From positions 1-6,264 of the forward strand of contig DAOVRB010000073.1 in NCBI GenBank assembly GCA_030628325.1: a stretch of DNA of 6,264 nucleotides, given 5' to 3'. The stretch comes from Methanomicrobiaceae archaeon. GTDB lineage: Archaea > Halobacteriota > Methanomicrobia > Methanomicrobiales > Methanomicrobiaceae. The notes under the pieces were generated by a model that saw only the letters and a program-made list of their open reading frames with translations, made no database searches and was not told where the DNA came from. Shown in pieces: positions 1 to 5,973 of the stretch. Position 1 is the stretch's first letter; every line of letters starts with the position of its first letter. A program made the position numbers and the translations under genes.

Positions 1-2566
1 AAGAAAGGCCTCTTGCATAAAGCCTCACCTGCAGGGCCACATCCTCCTCAGAAATAACCATGTCAGAAGTCTTGTACTCACGAACCTCCACACCACAGCC
101 GGATGAATCAACTATGCAATCTCCAATGTCCGGATCTGCCCCGTCGTCATTTCCGGTGTTATGCAAAATCACATCCACTTTACCGACCACAATGGCATTT
201 TGCACAGGAAACTCAATGCGGGATTCAACCTCCTTGATACGAAGCATGTCATCGGAGAATTTCCAGGTAAACTTCATGAGATGAGCCTTTGCAGCTGCCT
301 TCATCTTCACCATCTTCCCCGGCAAAATAAATGGCATGTGAAAGTTCTCATCCACTGCTGTTGCCACAGCAGTCATAGGTGGCAGTCCGTCTTCTTTTAT
401 GAGATGGGCAGCCTCACGAAGGCAGAAATGCAGGGACTTACCATATCCCAGAAATACATTCAGACCCGGCTGATAACCCCACACCCGATTCAGTCTGTAC
501 ATGTGGGGGCAGCGATGATAAGTGACAATTTCCCCGGCCGTGAAAGTCCGGAGTTCATCAGAAACCGAGGGAGAGGAGTAGGGATAATCAGGCAAGCCCT
601 CAGTCTTCGAAAGCACCTGCACAAAATCAGACTCTGTCACATCATCAACAAATTCACTGGCACTCACCCTTCTTTTAGCACCCCGGCTGAAATAACTGCA
701 AACCACCACATCTCTGGCCCGGGTGAGAGCCACATAAAACAACTTTCTCTCACTCTCTATGTCACCCTCATATTTATCCACATCAAACAAAGACCTCTCA
801 ATGAGCCAGTCTCTGGAACGCCCGATCATACTTGAAGGGAACCGTCGCTTCACAAGAGCCGGCACAAACACGAGAGGCCACTCAAGCCCTTTACTCTGGT
901 GCACAGTCAGAAGCTGCACTGCATCAAGACCACCTACATCATCACCGGTCTGCTCCTCATACTTCGAAGAAGCAAAGGTGTTCATGTACCAGCATAAATC
1001 ATTTAATTCAGATTTCCAGTTTCTGCGTTTCTTCCCACCCAGCATATTGGCAGTCTCAAAATCAGTGAGAAGATTATTGAATCTGCCCATGTTTGCCATG
1101 ATAATCGCATGACGGGGATCATCGGGATTAAAATTATGATAACCTAAAATCACCAAGAGTTCCTGAAAAATAATGGTGAAATTATCATACGCAGAACCAA
1201 GTACAGACTCTTTCCAGAGATGCAGGGAATCAACTCTGTCATCATCAATGGGAAAATCATGGATGGCACTATTCCAGTTGTTCACAGCCTCATAGAATAA
1301 TTCATCACCGGAAACAGATTCAGAGGACCACTTATCTTTCTTCCAGAAACCACCTTCATACAGCCATGCAAACAACTTTCCCAGAGCTAAAATTTCAGAA
1401 CGGCGGAACAGACCAACTTTACCACCCACCAAAAAAGGGATCTCCCTCCGGCGGAATTCATCAATGAAAAGAGGTGCAGAAGTGGACACACTTCTGAACA
1501 ACAGAGCCAGGTCCATGTACCTGCACTTCCCTGAATTTACCAAGTCCTGAATGGCATCTGCAATCCAGAAGACTTCCTCATGTGCATCTTCCAACTCAAC
1601 CACGTAACTGGCGCCTTTTTCGGCCCTCATGGGTGTCATGTGAGCATATTTCTTCTTTGAAAAAGTGTCAGAGAAATCATTGGCCAGATTAATCACAGCA
1701 TCTGTGCTTCGCCTGTTTTCAGTGATGCGAATGGTCTTCACATCTTTATTGATTATTGCAAACTCTTCAAAACAATTCTCATCAGACCCACGCCACTGGT
1801 ACACTGTCTGCCTCGGGTCTCCCACAATGAAAACATCTCCACCTGCACCAATGAGTTTTATGAGCTTTTCCTGAGCACGGTTTATGTCCTGATACTCATC
1901 CACAATGAGGAAATCAACACGATCTGCGACTTCCGGATGAAGCTCAAGATTATCAAGGGCACACTGCACCATGAGGTTGAAAGTGAGTTGCTTATGCTGT
2001 TTGAGTTTTTCTTCATACGTCTCCACCTGCTTTAAAAATTCAGGGTTATGCTTCCCAATTGTCTCTATTGGGATCATCTCTCCGTAATACACATTGAGAG
2101 TGTTCAAAAAAATTTCGCAGTTTGTGGAGTAGTAACCACCATTCCCAAGACCCAGAGACCATCCCACTCTCATGAGATATGCCATTTCCTGCTTGTCATC
2201 GAGTACACCATAATCCCCATGACCAAAGTGTTGTTCCAGAAGTCGTGCACAATAACCGTGAATGGTGCCAATGAACATCTCCCCCAGACGTGCACAGACC
2301 TCTTTGCCACCCAGATGCTTTACACGCTCATAGACACGGCTTTTCATGCTTTCTGCCGCTTTTTCAGTGAAAGTGAAAGCAACAATGGAGGATGGTTCAA
2401 CTTCTTTGACTAAAAGAAGATAGACAATACGCCGTGTGAGAGTTTCTGTTTTTCCTGCACCTGCACCTGCAATAATGCGGATATGACTTGCATCACAGGT
2501 CACAGCATTTCTTTGTTGCGTAGATAATGGCTTTGGTTCATTGAGAATAGTTGATATCAAGTCCAT
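1..2566 (-). CDS. UvrD/Rep-family DNA helicase with C-terminal RecB-type PD-(D/E)XK nuclease domain (3' end beyond window)
   Basis: A superfamily 1A ATP-dependent 3'-5' DNA helicase joined to a nuclease, expected to unwind and cut DNA ends in repair or in defence against foreign DNA. The frame is open for 855 codons from ATG at 2566 to the window edge. Helicase motifs appear in order: Q motif near Q17/Q18, Walker A GAGAGKT (34-40), Ia AFTFTEKAA (63-71), GTIHGYCARLL (100-110), Walker B VDEYQD (222-227), motif III VGDPRQTVYQWRG (248-260), motif IV ITENRRS (281-287), motif V TVHQSKGLEW (554-563), motif VI FYVALTRAR (610-618). The nuclease part begins near residue 675 with TYHRCPHMYRL (C686), then H713, D798 in VGKVDVIL, E830 and K832 in EYKTS, and QVRLY (846-850). 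All expected catalytic positions are kept, so both activities look intact. Only a weak AAGG (2573-2576) precedes the start. The last residues and any downstream partner are outside the window. AddA/RecB-like single-subunit enzymes are the nearest relatives; the cellular role is inferred. Confidence 0.93.
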   Translation of the reverse strand, partial: MDLISTILNEPKPLSTQQRNAVTCDASHIRIIAGAGAGKTETLTRRIVYLLLVKEVEPSSIVAFTFTEKAAESMKSRVYERVKHLGGKEVCARLGEMFIGTIHGYCARLLEQHFGHGDYGVLDDKQEMAYLMRVGWSLGLGNGGYYSTNCEIFLNTLNVYYGEMIPIETIGKHNPEFLKQVETYEEKLKQHKQLTFNLMVQCALDNLELHPEVADRVDFLIVDEYQDINRAQEKLIKLIGAGGDVFIVGDPRQTVYQWRGSDENCFEEFAIINKDVKTIRITENRRSTDAVINLANDFSDTFSKKKYAHMTPMRAEKGASYVVELEDAHEEVFWIADAIQDLVNSGKCRYMDLALLFRSVSTSAPLFIDEFRRREIPFLVGGKVGLFRRSEILALGKLFAWLYEGGFWKKDKWSSESVSGDELFYEAVNNWNSAIHDFPIDDDRVDSLHLWKESVLGSAYDNFTIIFQELLVILGYHNFNPDDPRHAIIMANMGRFNNLLTDFETANMLGGKKRRNWKSELNDLCWYMNTFASSKYEEQTGDDVGGLDAVQLLTVHQSKGLEWPLVFVPALVKRRFPSSMIGRSRDWLIERSLFDVDKYEGDIESERKLFYVALTRARDVVVCSYFSRGAKRRVSASEFVDDVTESDFVQVLSKTEGLPDYPYSSPSVSDELRTFTAGEIVTYHRCPHMYRLNRVWGYQPGLNVFLGYGKSLHFCLREAAHLIKEDGLPPMTAVATAVDENFHMPFILPGKMVKMKAAAKAHLMKFTWKFSDDMLRIKEVESRIEFPVQNAIVVGKVDVILHNTGNDDGADPDIGDCIVDSSGCGVEVREYKTSDMVISEEDVALQVRLYARGLS

Positions 2567-2592
2567 AAAATGCCTTATTATTTAGGGGTTAA

Positions 2593-2609
2593 TTTATAAA
2601 CATATAAAA
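2593..2609 (-). promoter_or_regulatory. Archaeal-type TATA region for the helicase-nuclease gene
   Basis: Read on the minus strand, TTTTATAT (2609-2602) is followed by TTTATAAA (2600-2593). Either box would place a transcript start 22-27 bases further on, at about 2570-2582, just ahead of the helicase ATG at 2566, giving a very short leader. This follows the usual archaeal TATA-to-start spacing. It is a pattern match only, and it lies inside the edge of the transposase relic on the other strand. Confidence 0.4.
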
Positions 2610-3003
2610 CCCTTCTTCGACAATCAAAAGAAAGCAGTGGGTTATTAGTCTTGTTTGATTCGAGTAATATGCAAACAAAACTGAAAACATATGAGATTAC
2701 TCCTAATGCAAAGATATGCTTTCCCATTGGAACCATTTTGGCTGTTAAAATGCTCATTAGTGGATAAATCATGATGAAGTTCTTAAAATATCTGGATTTG
2801 AATCATTTAATGAAAGGACTCTGTACAGGGTACTTACAATCATAGGAAGCAATGGGAAAGGAATAATTTCAGATATTCAAGGCAGTTTATTTGACAGATA
2901 CAAGTTTGAACATACAAACACCAACATGGACTGGACCAACCTTGTTTTGCATGGAGTGCCTTCCTTATACCCTATATGCTTTAATGATCTGAATAGTTAC
3001 TAA
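2600..3003 (+). pseudogene. Frameshifted and truncated DDE transposase relic (IS1634/IS4-like)
   Basis: Two adjoining open frames together read like the N-terminal part of a transposase. The first (2600-2764, 55 codons, ends at TAA 2765-2767) contains CFPIGTILAVKMLISG. The second (2761-3000, 80 codons, ends at TAA 3001-3003) contains INHDEVLKISGF, then FNERTLYRVL and NMDWTNLVLHG. The order 'ERTLYR...', about 25 residues, then 'xDxTxxxxxG' matches the region of IS1634-type transposases that carries the first catalytic aspartate. The family call is from memory of that pattern, not from a search. The gene is dead: there is no start codon at the 5' end, a one-base-scale frameshift lies near 2761-2767, and the sequence loses transposase character after about 2957, before the other catalytic residues. 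No terminal inverted repeats were found. It separates the helicase from the small genes and marks past insertion at this site. Confidence 0.6.
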
Positions 3004-3124
3004 GATTTTTCAAAGAATTTCCAAATTTTTCACGATTATGCAATATATCATCACTAAAAGGCGTATTTTCATCTAATTTTTCAGAGTCATTTAATATCTT
3101 CATAATAATTTGTGATCCCCACAT
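2981..3124 (-). CDS. Small 47-residue protein of unknown function
   Basis: An ATG at 3124 opens a 47-codon frame ending at TAA (2983-2981). The product starts MWGSQIIMKILNDSEKLDEN and ends in a polar stretch, KNLSNYSDH. It is soluble, rich in Asp, Glu, Asn and Ser, with no motif I recognise. It begins 14 bases after the stop of the upstream membrane-protein gene, so the two are probably cotranscribed. The ATG at 3124 has only GGGG directly against it. An internal ATG at 3103 (residue 8) has GGGGATC 10 bases upstream, close to the GGTGATC ribosome site common in methanogens, so a 40-residue product is possible. Its last 23 bases overlap the end of the transposase relic on the opposite strand. 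It could be a chance frame or the tail of a broken gene. Confidence 0.4.
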   Translation of the reverse strand: MWGSQIIMKILNDSEKLDENTPFSDDILHNREKFGNSLKNLSNYSDH

Positions 3125-3138
3125 CCCCGGAAAACTGA

Positions 3139-3327
3139 CTAAATCCTATTTTTTTGGATGTAGTATTCACTGATATTCCAAATACCCACAATCAGAGTTA
3201 GCCCAGCTCCAGCTACAGAAACGTAGAACATAACAGGTTCGGCAATCAGCACCACTAATAATGCAATTATAATGAATCTTGCACACCACTCAAACGGGTA
3301 GAATAATTCTTTAACGTCCGAATTCAT
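3139..3327 (-). CDS. Small membrane protein, 62 residues, two predicted transmembrane helices
   Basis: The product opens with a polar, charged segment (MNSDVKELFYPFEWC), followed by a hydrophobic stretch at about residues 17-36 (FIIIALLVVLIAEPVMF) and a second at about 37-52 (VAGAGLTLIVGIW), and ends in a basic tail (YYIQKNRI). This suggests a helical hairpin in the cytoplasmic membrane. The start is well supported: GGAGA at 3339-3335 sits 7-8 bases before the ATG, the clearest ribosome site in the window. The family is not recognised. It leads a possible two-gene unit with the 47-residue frame downstream, and is divergent from the large repeat membrane protein across 280 bases. A run of seven A (minus strand) lies just before the stop, but both the current stop and the next frame's stop fall close by, so a simple frameshifted single gene is unlikely. 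Confidence 0.6.
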   Translation of the reverse strand: MNSDVKELFYPFEWCARFIIIALLVVLIAEPVMFYVSVAGAGLTLIVGIWNISEYYIQKNRI

Positions 3328-3334
3328 AATTAGT

Positions 3335-3339
3335 TCTCC
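3335..3339 (-). promoter_or_regulatory. Shine-Dalgarno site GGAGA for the small membrane-protein gene
   Basis: Read on the minus strand, GGAGA stands 7 bases before the ATG at 3327. It is complementary to the conserved 3' end of 16S rRNA and fixes the start of the 62-residue protein. Confidence 0.6.
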
Positions 3340-3364
3340 ATTTTTACTACAATAAATTATGATC

Positions 3365-3372
3365 TAATATTG
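3365..3372 (-). promoter_or_regulatory. Possible TATA-like box for the small-gene pair
   Basis: AATATTAG on the minus strand, about 40 bases before the ATG at 3327. A start about 25 bases downstream of it would leave a leader of roughly 15 bases that includes the GGAGA site. A second A/T-rich box (3351-3359) lies too close to keep that site in the transcript. Pattern-based only. Confidence 0.25.
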
Positions 3373-3411
3373 CTCTACATTTAGTGCTGATATTTCTGAT
3401 TTTTACCCCCC

Positions 3412-3563
3412 ACTGTCAGGAAAAACAGTTTGAATTCTTACTTTTTCACAGACATCTCTCAGATTCAATAAGAGACTAAGCACCCATGTGTCCCGATTCA
3501 ATCTGATTTGATGACGATGCCCAGTCTCCGCCAAGTCCCAGTTCCACACTTTTTCAGGACAAT
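3412..3563. mobile_element. Candidate MITE-like element or IS relic with imperfect terminal inverted repeats
   Basis: The left arm ACTGTCAGGAAAAA (3412-3425) and the right arm TTTTTCAGGACAAT (3550-3563) are inverted copies matching at 11 of 14 positions, 152 bases end to end. Inside are a second inverted pair, CAGATT (3460-3465) and AATCTG (3500-3505), and an 8-base direct repeat GATTCAAT (3462-3469 and 3495-3502). On the minus strand one frame is open across the whole stretch (3406-3624, 73 codons, stop at 3405-3403) and reads protein-like in part (VWNWDLAETGHRHQIRLN), yet it has no ATG. No clear target-site duplication flanks the arms. It could be a short non-autonomous element, a remnant of a larger IS, or chance symmetry. 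It fills most of the intergenic space in front of the repeat protein gene. Confidence 0.3.
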
Positions 3564-3578
3564 AAATAAAAAACAAAG

Positions 3579-3586
3579 TATTTATC
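3579..3586 (+). promoter_or_regulatory. TATA-like box of the DUF2254-like repeat protein gene
   Basis: TATTTATC centred near 3582 lies about 26 bases before the ATG at 3608. Standard archaeal spacing would start the transcript at or beside the start codon. This agrees with the lack of any purine-rich ribosome site in 3590-3607 and suggests a leaderless mRNA. The box is outside the candidate MITE. Confidence 0.4.
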
Positions 3587-3607
3587 TGAAACCTGTAATT
3601 ATAGATT

Positions 3608-5884
3608 ATGGGATCAGGACAAGACTATCCGGACAATATCAGAAATAGAATATCCGGATGGTTCTCGACCTTTCATTCGCTTTTTCTCTCCTGGCTGAAA
3701 TCTTTAAGGAAATACTTCATCCTTTTTGTTTTCGTCTGTGTTCTGTGTTTTCTCATTTTCAGTGCCTGTGGTTTTAGTGAAACAAATATTGATAACGCAA
3801 GATACATGCTCAGTGCTCTGGTGCAGGGCCAAGCGGCGATAATATCCATAGTAATTACCCTGACGCTTGTTGCAGTTCAGATGAGCGCAAGTGCTTATTC
3901 TCCACGTGTTATTGACGTTATGAAGAAGAATCCTGACTTGTGGATTCTTCTCACCATTTACGCTTTTCTCATATGCTACGGCCTTCTGGTTCTGAAATCA
4001 CTGGATGTCTCGTTTCTGAATATTCATGTTGGAGAGGATATCATTTATTCCAGAAATGTGAGCAGCACTCCTGCTATTTTTGGGCTTTCTTCTGAGGTTC
4101 TTGTATATTCCGTATATGTGGGGGGGGTATTTTCGTTATTTGCACTCTTCCCCTACATGAAAAAGATAATCTCCCTCCTGAATCCTGAAACAATAATTAA
4201 AAGCCTTGTAAATGAAATAGACGAATCCAATATCCGGGGTGGGGACGTAAGCCCGTTTCAACCAGTTTTTGATATAATCCATACCGCCATTGCAAAATAT
4301 GATCTCACTACTACAAGGGCCGGTCTGAATGCTGTGGAGAGACAGGTTGAAAATATAATAAAAACTGATGTAAATCTGAATTATATAATATCTGATGAAT
4401 ATTGTACCTATCTTAAGCGCTGTGCTATTGCTGCTATCAATAATAATGATGAGGAGGTTGTAGCTGTGTTAGCAAATACAGCTAAAAATTTTGGGTCTTT
4501 TTTAGCTGAAAAGGGGCTTGAAGACGCAACAAGTATAGTAGCAAATGAACTTGGAAATATCGGGGTAATATCTGCAGAAAAGGGGCTTGAAGGGGCAATA
4601 TCGAAAATAGCAGAGGCACTTGCAACTGTCGGACTGAAATCGGCAGAGAAGGGACTTGAAGGGGCAACATGGGATGTAGCCTTTGCACTTGGAAATGTAG
4701 GGATGAAATCTGCAGAGAGGAGACTGGAATGGACAACAGGGGATGTGGCCTTTGCACTTGGAAATGTAGGGATGAAATCTACAGAAAATGGACTCGAAGA
4801 GGCAACAGGGGGTGTAGCCTTTGCACTTGGAAATGTAGGGATGAAATCTACAGAAAATGGACTCGAAGAGGCAACATTAAAAATAGCAGAGGCACTTGGA
4901 AATGTCGGAGGAATATCTGCAAAGGCGGGACTTGAAGAGCCAACAGGGGATGTAGCCTTTGCACTTGGAACTGTCGGAGAGATATCTGCAGAGAAGGGGC
5001 TTGAAGAGGCAACATTGAGCGTAGCAGATGCACTTGGAACTGTCGGAGGGATATCTGCAGAGAAGGAACTTGAAAAGGCAACAAAGAAAGTCGCAGATGC
5101 ACTTGGAACTGTCGGAGGGATATCTGCAGAGAAGGGACTTGAAGGCGCAACATTGAGGGTAACCTTTGCACTTAAAACTGTCGGAGGGATATCTGCAGAG
5201 AAGGGACTTGAAGGCGCAACATTGAGGGTAGCCTTTGCACTTAAAACTGTCGGGGTAAAATCTGCAGAGGGGGGGCTTGAAGGCGCAACATTAAGGATAG
5301 CCTTTGCACTTGGAACTGTCGGAGGGATATCTGTAGAGAAGGGACTTAAAAACGCAACATTAAGGATAGCCTTTGCACTTGGAACTGTCGGAGTAAAATC
5401 TGCAGAGAATGGGCTTGAGACAGCAATATCAACTGTAGTTATTTTACTTTTGGATTTAAACGAAAAGGTTGCCAAGAAGGATCTTAAATGGGTAAGACCG
5501 ATCGTAACAGATGCACTTGAGGCTATCGAGAAAAAAACTGCAGGCAAGGGACTTGGAGAGGCAAACCTGATTGTAGTATATGCACTTGCAAATGTATCTC
5601 AAAAAGCTACTGATGATGAGCTTGAAGAGGCAATATCAAACGCAGCAGGTACACTATTGAAATTAGGAACTAAAGCAATGTCAATAGATGAAGAATATCT
5701 GTTGAAATATATTTTTGCGAAATATCTGGCAAAGATGAGAATCCAGTCAGAATCAATTGTTTTGGATGCAATTGAGGAATACGAATCTAAAATATCCGAA
5801 AATGAGACAAAATTATTCAGACAATTCATTTATTTGTATGAAGATAAATACAATAAACTGCCCGGAAACACAGGTAATTCCTAA
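3608..5884 (+). CDS. DUF2254-like membrane protein with a C-terminal array of 23-residue repeats
   Basis: A 758-residue protein of unknown function. The start is fixed by an in-frame TAG six bases upstream, and no other ATG occurs before residue 67. The N-terminal domain has four probable membrane helices at about 36-53, 75-96, 110-130 and 164-186. The segment around helices 2 and 3, with TLVAVQMSASAYSPRVIDVM (85-104) and LICYGLLVL, matches the pattern of DUF2254 predicted membrane proteins (an 'SxxxSPR' followed by a 'YxLLVL' helix). A linker (187-287) follows. Then come 17 units of exactly 23 residues from 288 to 678, of the form [VI]AxALGxVGxxSAEKGLExATxx, and a charged 80-residue tail with a degenerate further unit. 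Unit R-x-A-x-A-L-G-x-V-G recalls PBS-type HEAT repeats but is shorter, so a helical solenoid in the cytoplasm is a reasonable guess. The usual DUF2254 C-terminus is replaced by the array. A G8 tract at 4120-4127 lies in helix 4. It is transcribed alone and converges on hepT. Confidence 0.88.
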   Translation: MGSGQDYPDNIRNRISGWFSTFHSLFLSWLKSLRKYFILFVFVCVLCFLIFSACGFSETNIDNARYMLSALVQGQAAIISIVITLTLVAVQMSASAYSPRVIDVMKKNPDLWILLTIYAFLICYGLLVLKSLDVSFLNIHVGEDIIYSRNVSSTPAIFGLSSEVLVYSVYVGGVFSLFALFPYMKKIISLLNPETIIKSLVNEIDESNIRGGDVSPFQPVFDIIHTAIAKYDLTTTRAGLNAVERQVENIIKTDVNLNYIISDEYCTYLKRCAIAAINNNDEEVVAVLANTAKNFGSFLAEKGLEDATSIVANELGNIGVISAEKGLEGAISKIAEALATVGLKSAEKGLEGATWDVAFALGNVGMKSAERRLEWTTGDVAFALGNVGMKSTENGLEEATGGVAFALGNVGMKSTENGLEEATLKIAEALGNVGGISAKAGLEEPTGDVAFALGTVGEISAEKGLEEATLSVADALGTVGGISAEKELEKATKKVADALGTVGGISAEKGLEGATLRVTFALKTVGGISAEKGLEGATLRVAFALKTVGVKSAEGGLEGATLRIAFALGTVGGISVEKGLKNATLRIAFALGTVGVKSAENGLETAISTVVILLLDLNEKVAKKDLKWVRPIVTDALEAIEKKTAGKGLGEANLIVVYALANVSQKATDDELEEAISNAAGTLLKLGTKAMSIDEEYLLKYIFAKYLAKMRIQSESIVLDAIEEYESKISENETKLFRQFIYLYEDKYNKLPGNTGNS
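4120..4127 (+). repeat. G8 homopolymer inside the repeat protein gene
   Basis: Eight consecutive G bases encode part of YVGGV (residues 170-174) in the fourth membrane helix. A gain or loss of one G would shift the frame and remove the linker, all repeats and the tail. Whether the tract varies cannot be told from one sequence. Confidence 0.5.
4469..5641 (+). repeat. Tandem array of 17 copies of a 69-base unit
   Basis: The unit is exactly 69 bases (23 codons) with no insertions through 17 copies, residues 288-678 of the protein. Copies 2-14 (4538-5434) are close to one another in DNA as well as in protein; copies 1 and 15-17 are diverged and flank the array. Two sub-families are visible. Copies 4-7 mostly read ALGNVG, copies 8-14 ALGTVG or ALKTVG. 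Within the unit the segment is either 'xKS' (copies 3-6, 12, 14) or 'xIS' (copies 2, 7-11, 13). Copies 5 and 6 (4745-4882) are nearly identical for their first 60 bases, and copies 11 and 12 share the rare ALKTVG variant, both signs of recent tandem duplication. The lack of stops in several frames of this unit gives rise to long spurious frames on the opposite strand. Confidence 0.95.
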
Positions 5885-5912
5885 AGAATATCCTGACTGT
5901 CAATGGCAGTGT

Positions 5913-5941
5913 AAAAATACCCAACTCTGCCGGTTTAAAAA
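5913..5941 (-). terminator. Probable oligo-T terminator region downstream of hepT
   Basis: Read on the minus strand, two T5 tracts (5941-5937 and 5917-5913) follow the hepT stop at 5974 by 33-61 bases. Archaeal transcription commonly ends at such T-runs without a hairpin. No T-run of this kind is seen just after the plus-strand stop at 5884. A weak 4-base stem (ACTG/CAGT, 5894-5910) is not convincing. Confidence 0.35.
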
Positions 5942-5973
5942 TCCCAAAATTCAAACCTATAATTATAATTCAT

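Noticed and set aside
60..1112. Plus-strand frames of 78-224 codons
   Set aside because: They lie opposite the helicase-nuclease gene, whose motifs prove the minus strand is coding. Their products (His/Ser-rich, low complexity) look like antisense translations. The same applies to 1665-1874 and 2048-2413.
2578..2772. Minus-strand frame of 64 codons with a hydrophobic segment
   Set aside because: It overlays the first transposase fragment on the other strand and the helicase promoter region. The transposase reading explains the sequence better, and no ribosome site precedes it.
3403..3624. Minus-strand open frame of 73 codons with a protein-like stretch
   Set aside because: It has no ATG and no ribosome site and runs into the antisense of the repeat protein start. 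It is kept only as part of the candidate mobile element, not as a gene.
4408..5547. Long minus-strand frame of 379 codons, Pro/Ser/Ala-rich and repetitive
   Set aside because: It is the complement of the 69-base repeats. One stop-free unit copied many times keeps the antisense frame open, and it has no independent ribosome site or conserved character. The shorter minus-strand frames at 4482-4757 and 4848-5171 and the Cys-rich plus frame at 4669-4935 arise the same way.
4469..5641. Regular repeats considered as a CRISPR array
   Set aside because: The units are contiguous with no spacers, in strict codon register, and translate to a coherent repeat protein.
5885..5973. Hairpin terminator for the repeat protein gene
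   Set aside because: Only 4-5 base stems (ACTG/CAGT and GGTTT/AAACC) with mismatched flanks and no following T-run on the plus strand.
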